Made by a program: the position numbers and the translations under genes | Shown: one piece after another, positions 15,148 to 24,811 of the stretch | Numbering within the stretch: position 1 is the stretch's first letter | Layout: each line of letters begins with the position of its first letter | Notes under the pieces: generated by a model | Told to the model about the DNA's origin: nothing | The model's input: only the letters and a program-made list of their open reading frames with translations | The model's database searches: none | NCBI GenBank assembly: GCA_003576915.1 | Contig: QEVF01000012.1 | Coordinates: 1 to 37,898, forward strand | From: Planctomycetota bacterium | GTDB taxonomy: Bacteria > Planctomycetota > UBA8742 > UBA2392 | DNA: 37,898 nucleotides | Reading direction: 5' to 3'

Positions 15148-16785
15148 TTACTGTTTCTGGAACTCGGGTGAACCAAGCAGGCCGGCGACGATTTCCGGTG
15201 CCAGGTCCTTCACCTTGACGCGCCCGCTGGCCTGCACGGCCCGGGCCACAAAGTCGTCGATGGCCCGCGAGGTGTTCTCGCTCAGGGGGACACACAGCAG
15301 CCTGGCGGCGAGCAACGCCTTCCACTCCATGGGCTTGTCCTCGGGCAGGTCGGCGTAGAGCGAGGCGGGCAGGCGCACGCCTCGCACGTTGCCCTTGGCG
15401 AAGTCGAGCGCGGCCTTCCAGCGCAGGGCCATGGCGCCGGGGTCCTGCCAGGCTTCGGCGTGGTCGTAGAAACCCGTGGGGTTGTCGCAGCGGTAAAGGG
15501 GCTCGGCCATGCCGGCCAGAGCGCGCTGGATGGCGTCCACTTCCGTGACTTCGGCGCCCGTGGCCCGCAGCGCGCTGACGACGAACTCGAAGGGCCGCTT
15601 GTACTTGGCAAGAAAATTGGCCTCCGTAAAGAAGTCCGGGTCTTCGAAGATGGCGAGATAGACTGCCGCCAGGTCGCCCCGCGTCTTCTGGAACACAGCG
15701 GCAATGCGCTTGACCATGGCCTCGCCCGGCTCGTCATTGACCAGCCAGCGGCAGAGCTTCCAGGCCAGAAATTTCGCCGTGCCCTCATGGCCGATCAGCA
15801 GTTCCAGCACGGCCTCGCCTTCACTCACGGGGTTCTGGGCATCGGACTTGATGGTTTTGCCCAGCACAACCTTGTCTCCGCCGCAATGGGCGTCGCGGCG
15901 GAACCAGAAGGTCAGGGGCTTGGCCGAGTTGCGCGGCGTGATGGTCCAGCCCGTGAGGCACTTGGCCACCTCAATGACGTCGTCCTGTGAGTAGTAGTTG
16001 TCCACGCCCAGGGTGTGCAGCTCCAGCAGTTCGCGGGCGTAGTTCTCATTGAGGCCGCGCTGCTGGGCCTGCTCGATGCGCTCGGGCACGTTCTTGCCGC
16101 GCCGCTTGATGGCTTCGAGCTCTTCGGGGCTGGCGGGCCGCGATGACAGGCAGTTGTCGAGGTAGAACAGCATGGCCGGGTGGTGGGCGCTGGCCTTGAG
16201 CATGTCGGCGAAGCTGCCCAGGGCGTGCTGCCGCACGACACTGCGCTCGTACTCCACGGCGAGCCACTTCACGGGGCCCTTGTCCACGCTGACCGCGAAA
16301 TGGTTGCGGAAGAAGTCGGCACTGACCTCGCGCACCTGGTTGGGGCTGTAGATGGCGCGGAGCACGATGGAATCGATGAGTTCCTTCTGCGGGATGTTCT
16401 CGAGAATCTGGGCTTCGCGGCGCTCCCGCGGCGTGGCATCCTTGCCGACCTGCTCCAGATAGTTGTCCACGATCTGCGCCGCCGACAGCTCCAGGGAGCC
16501 CATCTCGCCGAGGCGGTCGCGCAGGAACTGGGGCTCGGGCGCGGCTCCCTTCACCTGCTCCTGCAGCCAGGCTTTCATGCCCTTGGCCTTGACCTCGGCC
16601 AGCAGCCTCGGCGTCGCCCCCAATGTGAAGCGATTGAGGAAGTGAATGATGCGCTGGTCCTCGCTCAGCCCCTTCGGGGCGGTGCCGGTACCAGGTCGGG
16701 TCTCCTGGGCCCGGGCGGGAGCCTGTGCCGCAAGCAGCAGGGCGCCCGAGAGGCAGGCCAGGGCAAGCCGCGAAGCGAGTTTCAT
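15148..16785 (-). CDS. DUF1800 family exported protein
   Basis: 545 residues. A signal peptide (MKLASRLALACLSGALLLAAQAPARAQ) is followed by the DUF1800 domain: IIHFLNRFTLGATP, a helical region with DFFRNHFAVSVDKGPVKW, NENYARELLELHTLGV, ECLTGWTI-like KCLTGWTITPRN, and GHEGTAKFLAWKLCRWLVND. The function is unknown; the family is exported and linked genetically to DUF1501. The start at 16785 is preferred over ATG at 16791, because GGAG lies 7 nt from the former but abuts the latter. A GATATC double palindrome lies about 25 bp upstream. Together with the DUF1501 gene and possibly nod it forms a minus-strand unit that begins after the terminator at 16860-16895. Confidence 0.88.
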   Translation of the reverse strand: MKLASRLALACLSGALLLAAQAPARAQETRPGTGTAPKGLSEDQRIIHFLNRFTLGATPRLLAEVKAKGMKAWLQEQVKGAAPEPQFLRDRLGEMGSLELSAAQIVDNYLEQVGKDATPRERREAQILENIPQKELIDSIVLRAIYSPNQVREVSADFFRNHFAVSVDKGPVKWLAVEYERSVVRQHALGSFADMLKASAHHPAMLFYLDNCLSSRPASPEELEAIKRRGKNVPERIEQAQQRGLNENYARELLELHTLGVDNYYSQDDVIEVAKCLTGWTITPRNSAKPLTFWFRRDAHCGGDKVVLGKTIKSDAQNPVSEGEAVLELLIGHEGTAKFLAWKLCRWLVNDEPGEAMVKRIAAVFQKTRGDLAAVYLAIFEDPDFFTEANFLAKYKRPFEFVVSALRATGAEVTEVDAIQRALAGMAEPLYRCDNPTGFYDHAEAWQDPGAMALRWKAALDFAKGNVRGVRLPASLYADLPEDKPMEWKALLAARLLCVPLSENTSRAIDDFVARAVQASGRVKVKDLAPEIVAGLLGSPEFQKQ

Positions 16786-16809
16786 GTTCATCTCCGAACG
16801 CGTTGAGGT

Positions 16810-16823
16810 GATATCTGGATATC
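16810..16823. promoter_or_regulatory. GATATC-TG-GATATC palindrome upstream of the DUF1800 gene
   Basis: Two palindromic GATATC hexamers separated by TG make a 14-bp inverted and direct repeat, 25 bp before the DUF1800 start, where a -10 region or operator would lie. A related but looser sequence is in the promoter of the operon at 19741. Regulator unknown. Confidence 0.4.
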
Positions 16824-16859
16824 TTTGTCTTTAACCCGCCCGCTGTTTTCCGGTTGCGG

Positions 16860-16895
16860 ACAAAAATAAACAAAGGCCGCGCAAATACGGCCTTT
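16860..16895 (-). terminator. Rho-independent terminator of the radical SAM-polyferredoxin-cupin operon
   Basis: Stem AAAGGCCG/CGGCCTTT (16888-16895 with 16872-16879, 8-nt loop) followed on the minus strand by GTTTATTTTTG. It sits 30 bases beyond the cupin stop and separates that operon from the DUF1800 gene. Confidence 0.88.
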
Positions 16896-16925
16896 CAGAG
16901 CCCGATGTTCAAAGCGTGAACGAAT

Positions 16926-17222
16926 TCAGGCAAACAGCGCGTTCACAAAGCAGGTCGTGTCCTTGAGCGCACGCACCGAGTGCAGCGACTTCTTTTCCAG
17001 CAGGATGCCCTGGCCGGGCTGAAGCAGCGCCTTCTGCTTTGTTTCATCGTCACTGAACTCCAGTTCGCCGCGGAACACCAGCAGAGACAGGGGCCCCGGT
17101 GAAGCGTGGCTGGGCAGGGCCTCGCCCGCCTTCAGTTCCAGCCTCATCACGGCCCGCCGGTCGTCCCGCAGAATCGGCGTCTTCTGCTCTGTCGTCTTGG
17201 TGCTGATGTCGAAAGTCTTCAT
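16926..17222 (-). CDS. Small single-domain cupin protein
   Basis: 98 residues, one beta-barrel cupin domain covering most of the protein: RLELKAGEALPSHASPGPLSLLVFRGELEF, then LLQPGQGILLEKKSLHSVRALKDTTCFVNALF. The two cupin motifs are recognisable, but of the usual His-His-Glu-His metal set only His39 and His81 are clear, so metal binding is uncertain. Cytoplasmic (no signal). Small cupins of this type often sit beside NO- and oxygen-stress genes, but that link is inference. GAGGAG precedes the ATG. It lies 120 bp downstream of the polyferredoxin gene and ends at a strong terminator, so it is probably the last gene of that operon. Confidence 0.72.
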   Translation of the reverse strand: MKTFDISTKTTEQKTPILRDDRRAVMRLELKAGEALPSHASPGPLSLLVFRGELEFSDDETKQKALLQPGQGILLEKKSLHSVRALKDTTCFVNALFA

Positions 17223-17342
17223 GGTTCTCTCCTCGTCGTCTGAGTAGTCATATCAAGAAACGCGACAAGCCGACATCGCCGGCAGAAGGCCGGGGATGCA
17301 GCGCCAAGCGAGGCCCGTGACGAAGCCGGCCCGCGCCGCCTG

Positions 17343-18383
17343 CTAGGCCGTCGCCGGCTTGATGGCCCAAACCCGGCCGCGGCTGGGCTTGAGTACCAGC
17401 AGCCAGGCGAAGGCCGCAATCACGATGCCGCGCAGAACCCACGGCGTAACCTCCGGCAGCGTGGCATGCAGGTCGATCAGGGCGGCCGCCGGATTTCCGC
17501 CAAAGCCCAGCATCACGGGCGCTTTGAACCAGTAGTAAACGATCACCGCGGCAGCGGCAAACACCCTGACCAGCATGCGTTCGCGGGACGCGCCGACCAC
17601 GGCGCGCAGGGCCAGAAAGGCGCACAGAGCCGCCGCCATGGCCACGAGCGGATAACCATAGGCGATGTGCAGGTGCTTGAAGCCTTCGAGGCCCTCATAG
17701 TTGGGCACCTGATACCAGCCCCAAATGAAACCCGGGAAGCCCCCCGCCAGAATCAGGCCCGACCAGCGGGCCGGGGCCTGGCTGCTCGCGTTGGCCGGGT
17801 GCAGGTCCGGCGTGCCGTCCTTGCACGGCAGCACGCAGTTCTCGCAGCTCCGGCAATGGGCGTTCTTGACGCTCACCAAGGGTTCTTCACCGTAAAGCAG
17901 CTCCACCGGATACACCGGGCACAGCCCCGAACACCAGGCGCTTTTCCACTCGAACACCATGCCCAGCCCCACCGTCAGCGCCGCCACAGCCACCAGCGCG
18001 GCCCCGATGGCATAGCCGTTGGTGTCAAAGATGACGTGCCGCAAGGGAACGATCACCAGCAGCAGGGCCAGGGCCCCGACGGCCATCCAGCCCTGTGCCG
18101 CCGCGCTCAGGTGCTTGCGCCTGGACAGACCCAGGTGGCGCGGCATGAGCGAAGTCGTGCCCATGGGACAAACGTTGCGCCACAGGCCCGGCGCGATGAC
18201 CAGCAGGGCCGGCGCCACGGGAATGAGCACGTTCCAGAGCAGGTGCAGGCCGAGCTTCGGGGCGATGAACAGGGCGCCGAGGATCACAGCCCCCACGAGG
18301 AAGAAGACCGCCTGCAGCACGCGCCAGACGCGGAGTTCCATCGGCGAGATCAGCACACGTTGCGGCGCCGCTACGTCACTCAT
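17343..18383 (-). CDS. Membrane-bound [4Fe-4S] polyferredoxin (NapH/NosR/CcoG-like)
   Basis: 346 residues with about seven membrane helices. Cysteines occur in three groups: NVCPMG near residue 72, WCSGLCPVYP (Cys151, Cys155), and a full ferredoxin motif HCRSCENCVLPCKD (Cys177, 180, 183, 187). Paired CxxxCP motifs on membrane helices are the mark of the NapH/NosR/RdxA electron-transfer group, which move electrons between the quinone pool and periplasmic or membrane reductases. Only one complete four-Cys cluster is seen. The ATG overlaps the stop of the upstream radical SAM gene (ATGA), with GGAGG ahead of it, so the two are translationally coupled. An electron donor to a membrane redox enzyme is likely; the partner is unknown. 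Confidence 0.72.
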   Translation of the reverse strand: MSDVAAPQRVLISPMELRVWRVLQAVFFLVGAVILGALFIAPKLGLHLLWNVLIPVAPALLVIAPGLWRNVCPMGTTSLMPRHLGLSRRKHLSAAAQGWMAVGALALLLVIVPLRHVIFDTNGYAIGAALVAVAALTVGLGMVFEWKSAWCSGLCPVYPVELLYGEEPLVSVKNAHCRSCENCVLPCKDGTPDLHPANASSQAPARWSGLILAGGFPGFIWGWYQVPNYEGLEGFKHLHIAYGYPLVAMAAALCAFLALRAVVGASRERMLVRVFAAAAVIVYYWFKAPVMLGFGGNPAAALIDLHATLPEVTPWVLRGIVIAAFAWLLVLKPSRGRVWAIKPATA

Positions 18384-19741
18384 GGCCTGTCCTCCGTAAA
18401 GGTGGCTGCCTCACGCAAAGCCCACAGGGGGCCGCGCGCTCCCGCGTTGCGCTGGCGCTGCCACATGCGCTGCCAGCGGTTGCCCTCCAGGCCCGGGAAG
18501 TACCAGTGGGGATGGCGGTCGCGGATGTCCCGTGCCAGGTTCTCAAGCTCGTCGCGCACCGCCTCACTGATGTAGAAGAGGGGTTCCAGCCCCGGCGGAC
18601 GGTCCAGCAGCCCGTCGCGCCGGGCCTGCTGGGTCAGGGCCGTGTTGGGATACACACGCACCCCCAGCATGGCGATGACGGCGTTGGGCCGCGTGGCGTT
18701 GATGGCCTGCACCGTTTCGTCCAGCGTGGCCCGGGTTTCGCCCGGACCGCCCAGGATCAGGCTGTGTGAAAACCGGATGTCGGCCTGGTGCAGCCACTGG
18801 CAGCAGCGTTCGATCTCACGAAGGCCAAACGACTTGCGCAGGCCCGCCAGGGTGGGCCCCGACGCCGCGTCCGTGCCGAGGTCCACGCTTGTGCAGCCGG
18901 CCTGGGCCATGGCCTGCACCAGCTCCGGTGTGAGCCCCGCCGGCGTGATGTATGCCGTCCACTGCACCCCCATGGCCCGCGCCGACAGCGCGCGGCAGAA
19001 GGCCAGAGCGTGGTCGTGCGGCACGTTGAAGGTGTTGTCGACGACGAAGAAGTGGTGGATGCCGCGTTCATCGTGCAAGCGCTCGATGAGGTCCACGACG
19101 CGTCCCACATCGCCGGGGCGGGCGTGGGCGCCCTCGAGCATGGGATAGGTGCAGTAACTGCACAGGAACTGGCAGCCTCTTCGCGTCTGGACGTTGAGGG
19201 CCCCGCCGCGGCGGTAGTAGCGGTCGATGTCAATGAGGTCGAGGGCGGGTTCGATGGAGGATGCCGGGGCGGCCAGGGGCAGGGCGCGGCGCAGGCGATG
19301 GGTGGCGCGCCCGGCCTGGATTTCGGCCAGCAGAAGCTGGAACTCGATCTCGCCCTCGCCGCAGATACCGAAGTCGGCGCCCAGTTCGCGCATGAACTCT
19401 TCAGGGAACAGGGTGAAGGCCGATCCTCCGAGCACGAGGGCGGCCTCGGGGGCGGCCTCACGGATGGCGGCGGCGACGGCGCGGTAGTGGGGCAGGTAAC
19501 TGGTGGCGCGCGGCCAGGCGACGTCATCGACATTGCGCAGGGACAAGCCGATGACGTCGGGCTGGAAGGAAGTGATGGCGGCGGCGATCTCGGCGGGCCA
19601 GCGAGTGGAGGCAAAACATGCGTCATACAGTCGCACGTCGTGTCCGGCGTCGCGGGCGGCGGCGGCGACATAGGCGGCGCCGAGGGGAACGACGGGGTCG
19701 GGCTTGTGTTCCTGATTGGCGGCGACGACGAGAACTCGCAT
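18380..19741 (-). CDS. B12-binding domain radical SAM protein
   Basis: 453 residues. N-terminal cobalamin-binding-like domain (about 1-140: VVPLGAAYVAAAARDAGHDV, LVLGGSAFTLFPEEFM, GICGEGEIEFQLLL), then a radical SAM core with CQFLCSYC (Cys190, Cys194, Cys197), followed by the barrel strands FFVVDNTFN, SVDLGTDAASG and SLILGGPGETRATLDET. The substrate is unknown. It is not a duplicate of the gene at 5731: the two share only the architecture. It heads an operon with the polyferredoxin (4-base overlap) and the cupin, and the membrane iron-sulfur protein may supply electrons to it. RBS CGGAG; a strong promoter with palindromes lies 25 bp upstream. Confidence 0.82.
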   Translation of the reverse strand: MRVLVVAANQEHKPDPVVPLGAAYVAAAARDAGHDVRLYDACFASTRWPAEIAAAITSFQPDVIGLSLRNVDDVAWPRATSYLPHYRAVAAAIREAAPEAALVLGGSAFTLFPEEFMRELGADFGICGEGEIEFQLLLAEIQAGRATHRLRRALPLAAPASSIEPALDLIDIDRYYRRGGALNVQTRRGCQFLCSYCTYPMLEGAHARPGDVGRVVDLIERLHDERGIHHFFVVDNTFNVPHDHALAFCRALSARAMGVQWTAYITPAGLTPELVQAMAQAGCTSVDLGTDAASGPTLAGLRKSFGLREIERCCQWLHQADIRFSHSLILGGPGETRATLDETVQAINATRPNAVIAMLGVRVYPNTALTQQARRDGLLDRPPGLEPLFYISEAVRDELENLARDIRDRHPHWYFPGLEGNRWQRMWQRQRNAGARGPLWALREAATFTEDRP

Positions 19742-19765
19742 GATGCGCTCCGGGCCCCAAAAGCG

Positions 19766-19793
19766 ATTATAGGATACGAATATCTTGTTTCAA
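19766..19793 (-). promoter_or_regulatory. Near-consensus sigma70 promoter with overlapping palindromes
   Basis: On the minus strand TTGAAA (plus 19788-19793) and TATAAT (plus 19766-19771) are 16 bp apart. The spacer contains GATA-TTCG-TATC (plus 19773-19784), and the -35 is straddled by TCTTG-TTT-CAAGA (19783-19795). Repressor binding at either palindrome would block the operon of the radical SAM gene. Confidence 0.75.
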
Positions 19794-19889
19794 GACGCGC
19801 TGCGGTGTACTTTGCCGTTGGAGCATGGCTGGGGGATCGGGCGATCTGGGATAGCCGGCTCTTTTGAAGTCAACAGGAGGGAGACACCC

Positions 19890-21389
19890 ATGAGTAGCTT
19901 CGGACGATGGACGAAGCTGTTGGTGCTTGGCGCTTTGTGCATGGCGCCCGCGCTGGCAGCGCAGGACAACAGGGTTGGAGAGTTGCAGTCAGAGCTGGCG
20001 CGTCTGCGCGCCGAAGTGGATGCCATGAAGGTCGTCCAGCGCCAGGGGGGCGATGAAGAGCCCGCGCTGGCCACCAAACTGAGCAAGGCCCGGCTGTTTT
20101 CATGGGCGACGGAGGACGGCAACTTCGCCTTGACCATGGGCACCTGGGTGCAGTTCCGCCTCACCTACAACGATGAGCGTGCCCAGGACGCCGAAGGGCC
20201 CTCCGACGGCAACAGCGTGCGCGCCTCCAACGGCCGCGACTTCTGGAATTTCCGCGTCACGCGCGCCAAGACGTTCTTCCGCGGCAACATTTTTGGCAAG
20301 GAGTGGAAGTACTTTGTGCTCTTTCACTGGACCGCCGGCGGAAGCGACCTGTTTGAAGAGGGCTTCTTGACCTGGGCCAAGTACAAGGAGATCAACGTCA
20401 GCGTCGGACAGACGAAGATCCCCTTCAACTACGAATTCCTCACGGGCTACAACAAGCAGCAGATGGTGGAAGGCTCCGTCGTAAGCGAGACCTTCAACCA
20501 GGGCTGGGGCAAGGGCCTGTGGCTTTCCGGCGTCATCGGCGGCGACACCCCCTGGGTCAAGTACTGGGTGGGCGTGTTCAACGGCGCCCTGCGCGCCAAC
20601 AACGACTTCCGCAACCAGGACCGCGCCGTCAACGCTGATACCTTCAGCCAGACCGTGGACGCCGATCTGATGCCGGTGCTGCGCGTGGAAACGCACCCCC
20701 TGGGTGAAGTGGCCGACGACATGGTCGATATGCGCGGCGAGGACACCTACAACAAGGTCCTCTTCTCCGTGGGCTTCGCCTTCAACTGGCTCACCAGCCG
20801 CTTCTCCAACGCTGCCTTGCGCCCCACCTCCAGCAGCCCGGGCTCCGGTCGCAGCAACACCGGACAGGATACCGTGGCCATCACTCTGGACGGTCACTTC
20901 CGCTGGCACGGCCTGAGCGTCAATGTGGCCTGGTTCTACCGCAAGACGGAGTTCCACAACTTCGGCCCCCTCGAGGGCAACGGCGTCACGGCCAACCGCG
21001 CCTTCCCCGGTGACCTCACGGACTGCGGCTGGACCTTCGAAGTCGGCTACATGATCCTGCCGCGCCAGTTCGACGTGGGCTTCCGCTTCGGCATGTTCAA
21101 CGCCGACGAATTCTGGCTGGCGGGCGCAAGCACCAAGCGCAACGCCCTGCGCCCTGATTCCACCGAGCTTGGCCTGGCTGTCGGCTATTACATCGGCGGC
21201 CACAACCTGAAGGCGCAGCTCGACTTCACGTACATCACCTATCAGCTCGCCGTCGGCGCCGGCACTCTGCCGGCCAACGCCCCACACGGCCAGCCCATGC
21301 CGACGCGCAGCCCCGGCAGCATCGCCGCGGACCAGTCCGACTACTGGAACGTCTGGCAGTTGCGCATCCAGATTCAGTGGATGTTCTAG
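19890..21389 (+). CDS. Porin, OprP/OprO (phosphate-selective porin) family
   Basis: 499 residues. A signal peptide (MSSFGRWTKLLVLGALCMAPALAAQ) precedes a short coiled coil (VGELQSELARLRAEVDAM, about residues 28-45) and a 16-stranded-barrel-like body with many aromatic-rich strands. Typical Porin_O_P features: WGTWVQFRL-like start of the barrel, FNFRVTRAKTFFRGNIFGKEWKYFVLF, VSVGQTKIPFNYEFLTG, NVWQLRIQIQWMF at the end with the C-terminal Phe used for BamA recognition. The N-terminal coiled coil suggests a trimer tethered to the wall. The substrate is probably anions or general small solutes. AGGAGGGAG precedes the ATG. A terminator follows, so it is monocistronic. Confidence 0.82.
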   Translation: MSSFGRWTKLLVLGALCMAPALAAQDNRVGELQSELARLRAEVDAMKVVQRQGGDEEPALATKLSKARLFSWATEDGNFALTMGTWVQFRLTYNDERAQDAEGPSDGNSVRASNGRDFWNFRVTRAKTFFRGNIFGKEWKYFVLFHWTAGGSDLFEEGFLTWAKYKEINVSVGQTKIPFNYEFLTGYNKQQMVEGSVVSETFNQGWGKGLWLSGVIGGDTPWVKYWVGVFNGALRANNDFRNQDRAVNADTFSQTVDADLMPVLRVETHPLGEVADDMVDMRGEDTYNKVLFSVGFAFNWLTSRFSNAALRPTSSSPGSGRSNTGQDTVAITLDGHFRWHGLSVNVAWFYRKTEFHNFGPLEGNGVTANRAFPGDLTDCGWTFEVGYMILPRQFDVGFRFGMFNADEFWLAGASTKRNALRPDSTELGLAVGYYIGGHNLKAQLDFTYITYQLAVGAGTLPANAPHGQPMPTRSPGSIAADQSDYWNVWQLRIQIQWMF

Positions 21390-21407
21390 GCCGGCTCCAG
21401 GCAAGCG

Positions 21408-21437
21408 GCGGGCGGACCCCCGGGTCCGCCCGCTTTC
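21408..21437 (+). terminator. Rho-independent terminator of the porin gene
   Basis: Perfect 12-bp stem GCGGGCGGACCC/GGGTCCGCCCGC (21408-21419 with 21422-21433) followed by TTTCC, 19 bases after the porin stop. Confidence 0.85.
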
Positions 21438-21513
21438 CGTTCGCCGCCGCGCCAAAGCCCCCGATTTTTGCTCAACCGCGCATCGCCCGCCTGCCGATAG
21501 GCCATGGGAGTGC

Positions 21514-21536
21514 CCGCTTTGGCGGGCCCAAAGCGG
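21514..21536 (+). other. Stem-loop in the leader of the amidase gene
   Basis: Perfect 9-bp inverted repeat CCGCTTTGG-CGGGC-CCAAAGCGG about 30 bases before the amidase start. It has no T-run; a leader hairpin or protein-binding site is possible. Nothing else was recognised in 21438-21567. Confidence 0.4.
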
Positions 21537-21567
21537 CAGTGCCGCGCCAACCGACCTGGAGTTTCTC

Positions 21568-22611
21568 ATGCGCTTGAGCCTGGTTCTTCTTGTGTTGCTT
21601 TCCGTGCTGGCCACGGGCTGCCAGACCCTGATTGATGGCGGCAACTACGCCGCCATGGGCACCGTGCCGCCCCAGACCGACCCCGAACCCCGCACCATCT
21701 GGCTCTCGGAGATGAAGGCGCGCCTGGGCTGGGAAGTGGGCGAGGCCAACGGGACTGGCGACCACGCCATCCAGAGCCGCGACGGCCGCCATCGCCTCGT
21801 GTTCAGGGAAAACTCCGATGTGATGATCATGAACAACCTCTTCTGGCGTTTTGAGCGCAACGCCTACTTCCGCAACGACGACCTGCTCCTGCCCGAGTCG
21901 GTCTTCGACTTTGTGGCGCGGCACATCGGCCGCGAAGACCTGGTGCGCGCCCGGCGCAAGCCCGCCGGCAATTACGAACTCGAGCCCCTGACCCCGCCGG
22001 CCCAGGCCAAGAAGCCCGAAAAGGCCATCGGTACGGACCTGCGCGGCTGGACCATCTGCATTGACGCGGGCCATGGCGGCAAGGACCCCGGCGGCATCGG
22101 CCACGGCATTTCTGAAAAGCACATCTGCCTGAACGTGGCGCTGCGCCTGCAGAAGCTGTGTGAAGGCGCGGGCGCCAGGGTCATCATGACGCGCACCGGC
22201 GACACCTACCCCGAGCTGGACGAGCGGGTGACCATGGCCAACGAGGGCAAGGCCGACCTCTTCATCAGCATCCATGCCAACATTTCGCCCAGCGATGACT
22301 CCGTGGTCGGCAGCGAGGGTTTCTTCAACGAGTCCTCGGAGAGCAGCAAGCGCCTGACTCAGGCCCTGGTGGGCGCCCTCGTGAGTGAAGTCGGCATGGC
22401 CAACCGCGGCGCCAAGAAGGACCCCCGTGGCCTGCGCGTGCTGACCAAGACGAAGATGACCGCCACCCTGATCGAGCTGGGCTTCCTTTCGAACAAGGCC
22501 GAGGCCCTCAAGCTCAACCGCACCGACACCCAGGAGAAGATGGCCGACGCCCTGTTTGCCGGCCTGGTGAAGTTTGCCAGGGCCGAGCCCAAGGCCAGCG
22601 TCAGCCGCTAG
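21568..22611 (+). CDS. N-acetylmuramoyl-L-alanine amidase (Amidase_3), lipoprotein
   Basis: 347 residues. The signal peptide ends in lipobox LATGC (Cys18), so the protein is a lipoprotein facing the wall. A domain of about 130 residues of unknown type precedes the catalytic Amidase_3 domain (about 165-340). Zinc ligands and catalytic residues are visible: IDAGHGGKDPG (His), GISEKHICLNVALRL (Glu), ISIHAN (His) and TLIELGFLSNKAE (Glu). It cleaves the amide between MurNAc and L-Ala in peptidoglycan, as AmiA/B/C do in cell separation, but lacks the AMIN domain. GGAG precedes the ATG by 7 nt. A strong terminator follows. Confidence 0.88.
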   Translation: MRLSLVLLVLLSVLATGCQTLIDGGNYAAMGTVPPQTDPEPRTIWLSEMKARLGWEVGEANGTGDHAIQSRDGRHRLVFRENSDVMIMNNLFWRFERNAYFRNDDLLLPESVFDFVARHIGREDLVRARRKPAGNYELEPLTPPAQAKKPEKAIGTDLRGWTICIDAGHGGKDPGGIGHGISEKHICLNVALRLQKLCEGAGARVIMTRTGDTYPELDERVTMANEGKADLFISIHANISPSDDSVVGSEGFFNESSESSKRLTQALVGALVSEVGMANRGAKKDPRGLRVLTKTKMTATLIELGFLSNKAEALKLNRTDTQEKMADALFAGLVKFARAEPKASVSR

Positions 22612-22631
22612 CACCTGAAGTTTCTGACTTC

Positions 22632-22661
22632 AGACGCCCGCCATGCGCGGGCGTCTTTGTT
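22632..22661 (+). terminator. Rho-independent terminator of the amidase gene
   Basis: Stem AGACGCCCGC/GCGGGCGTCT (22632-22641 with 22647-22656, loop CATGC) followed by TTGTTC, 20 bases after the amidase stop. Confidence 0.85.
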
Positions 22662-22720
22662 CTGGCCGGGGCCCTTCGACAGCGCCTTGCCAGCGGCGGC
22701 AAATACGCAACAATCGCCCC

Positions 22721-24760
<2,040 letters not shown>

Positions 24761-24763
<3 letters not shown>

Positions 24764-24811
24764 CAGGTCGTTGACAAAGTGGCCGGTTGCCGCCTTCTCA
24801 ACGACCTGCTA
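24761..24811. repeat. 14-bp perfect inverted repeat spanning both convergent stop codons
   Basis: TAGCAGGTCGTTGA (24761-24774) is perfectly inverted at 24798-24811 with a 23-base spacer. The TAG at the left end is the stop of the ABC-F gene, and the TAG read from the right end is the stop of the minus-strand prenyl synthase gene. No T-run follows, so it works as a shared hairpin or is the remnant of a dispersed repeat. Confidence 0.85.

Noticed and set aside
20100..21644. 514-residue minus-strand frame across the porin gene
   Set aside because: Shadow of the porin; composition is Val/Gly/Ala/His-rich without any domain.
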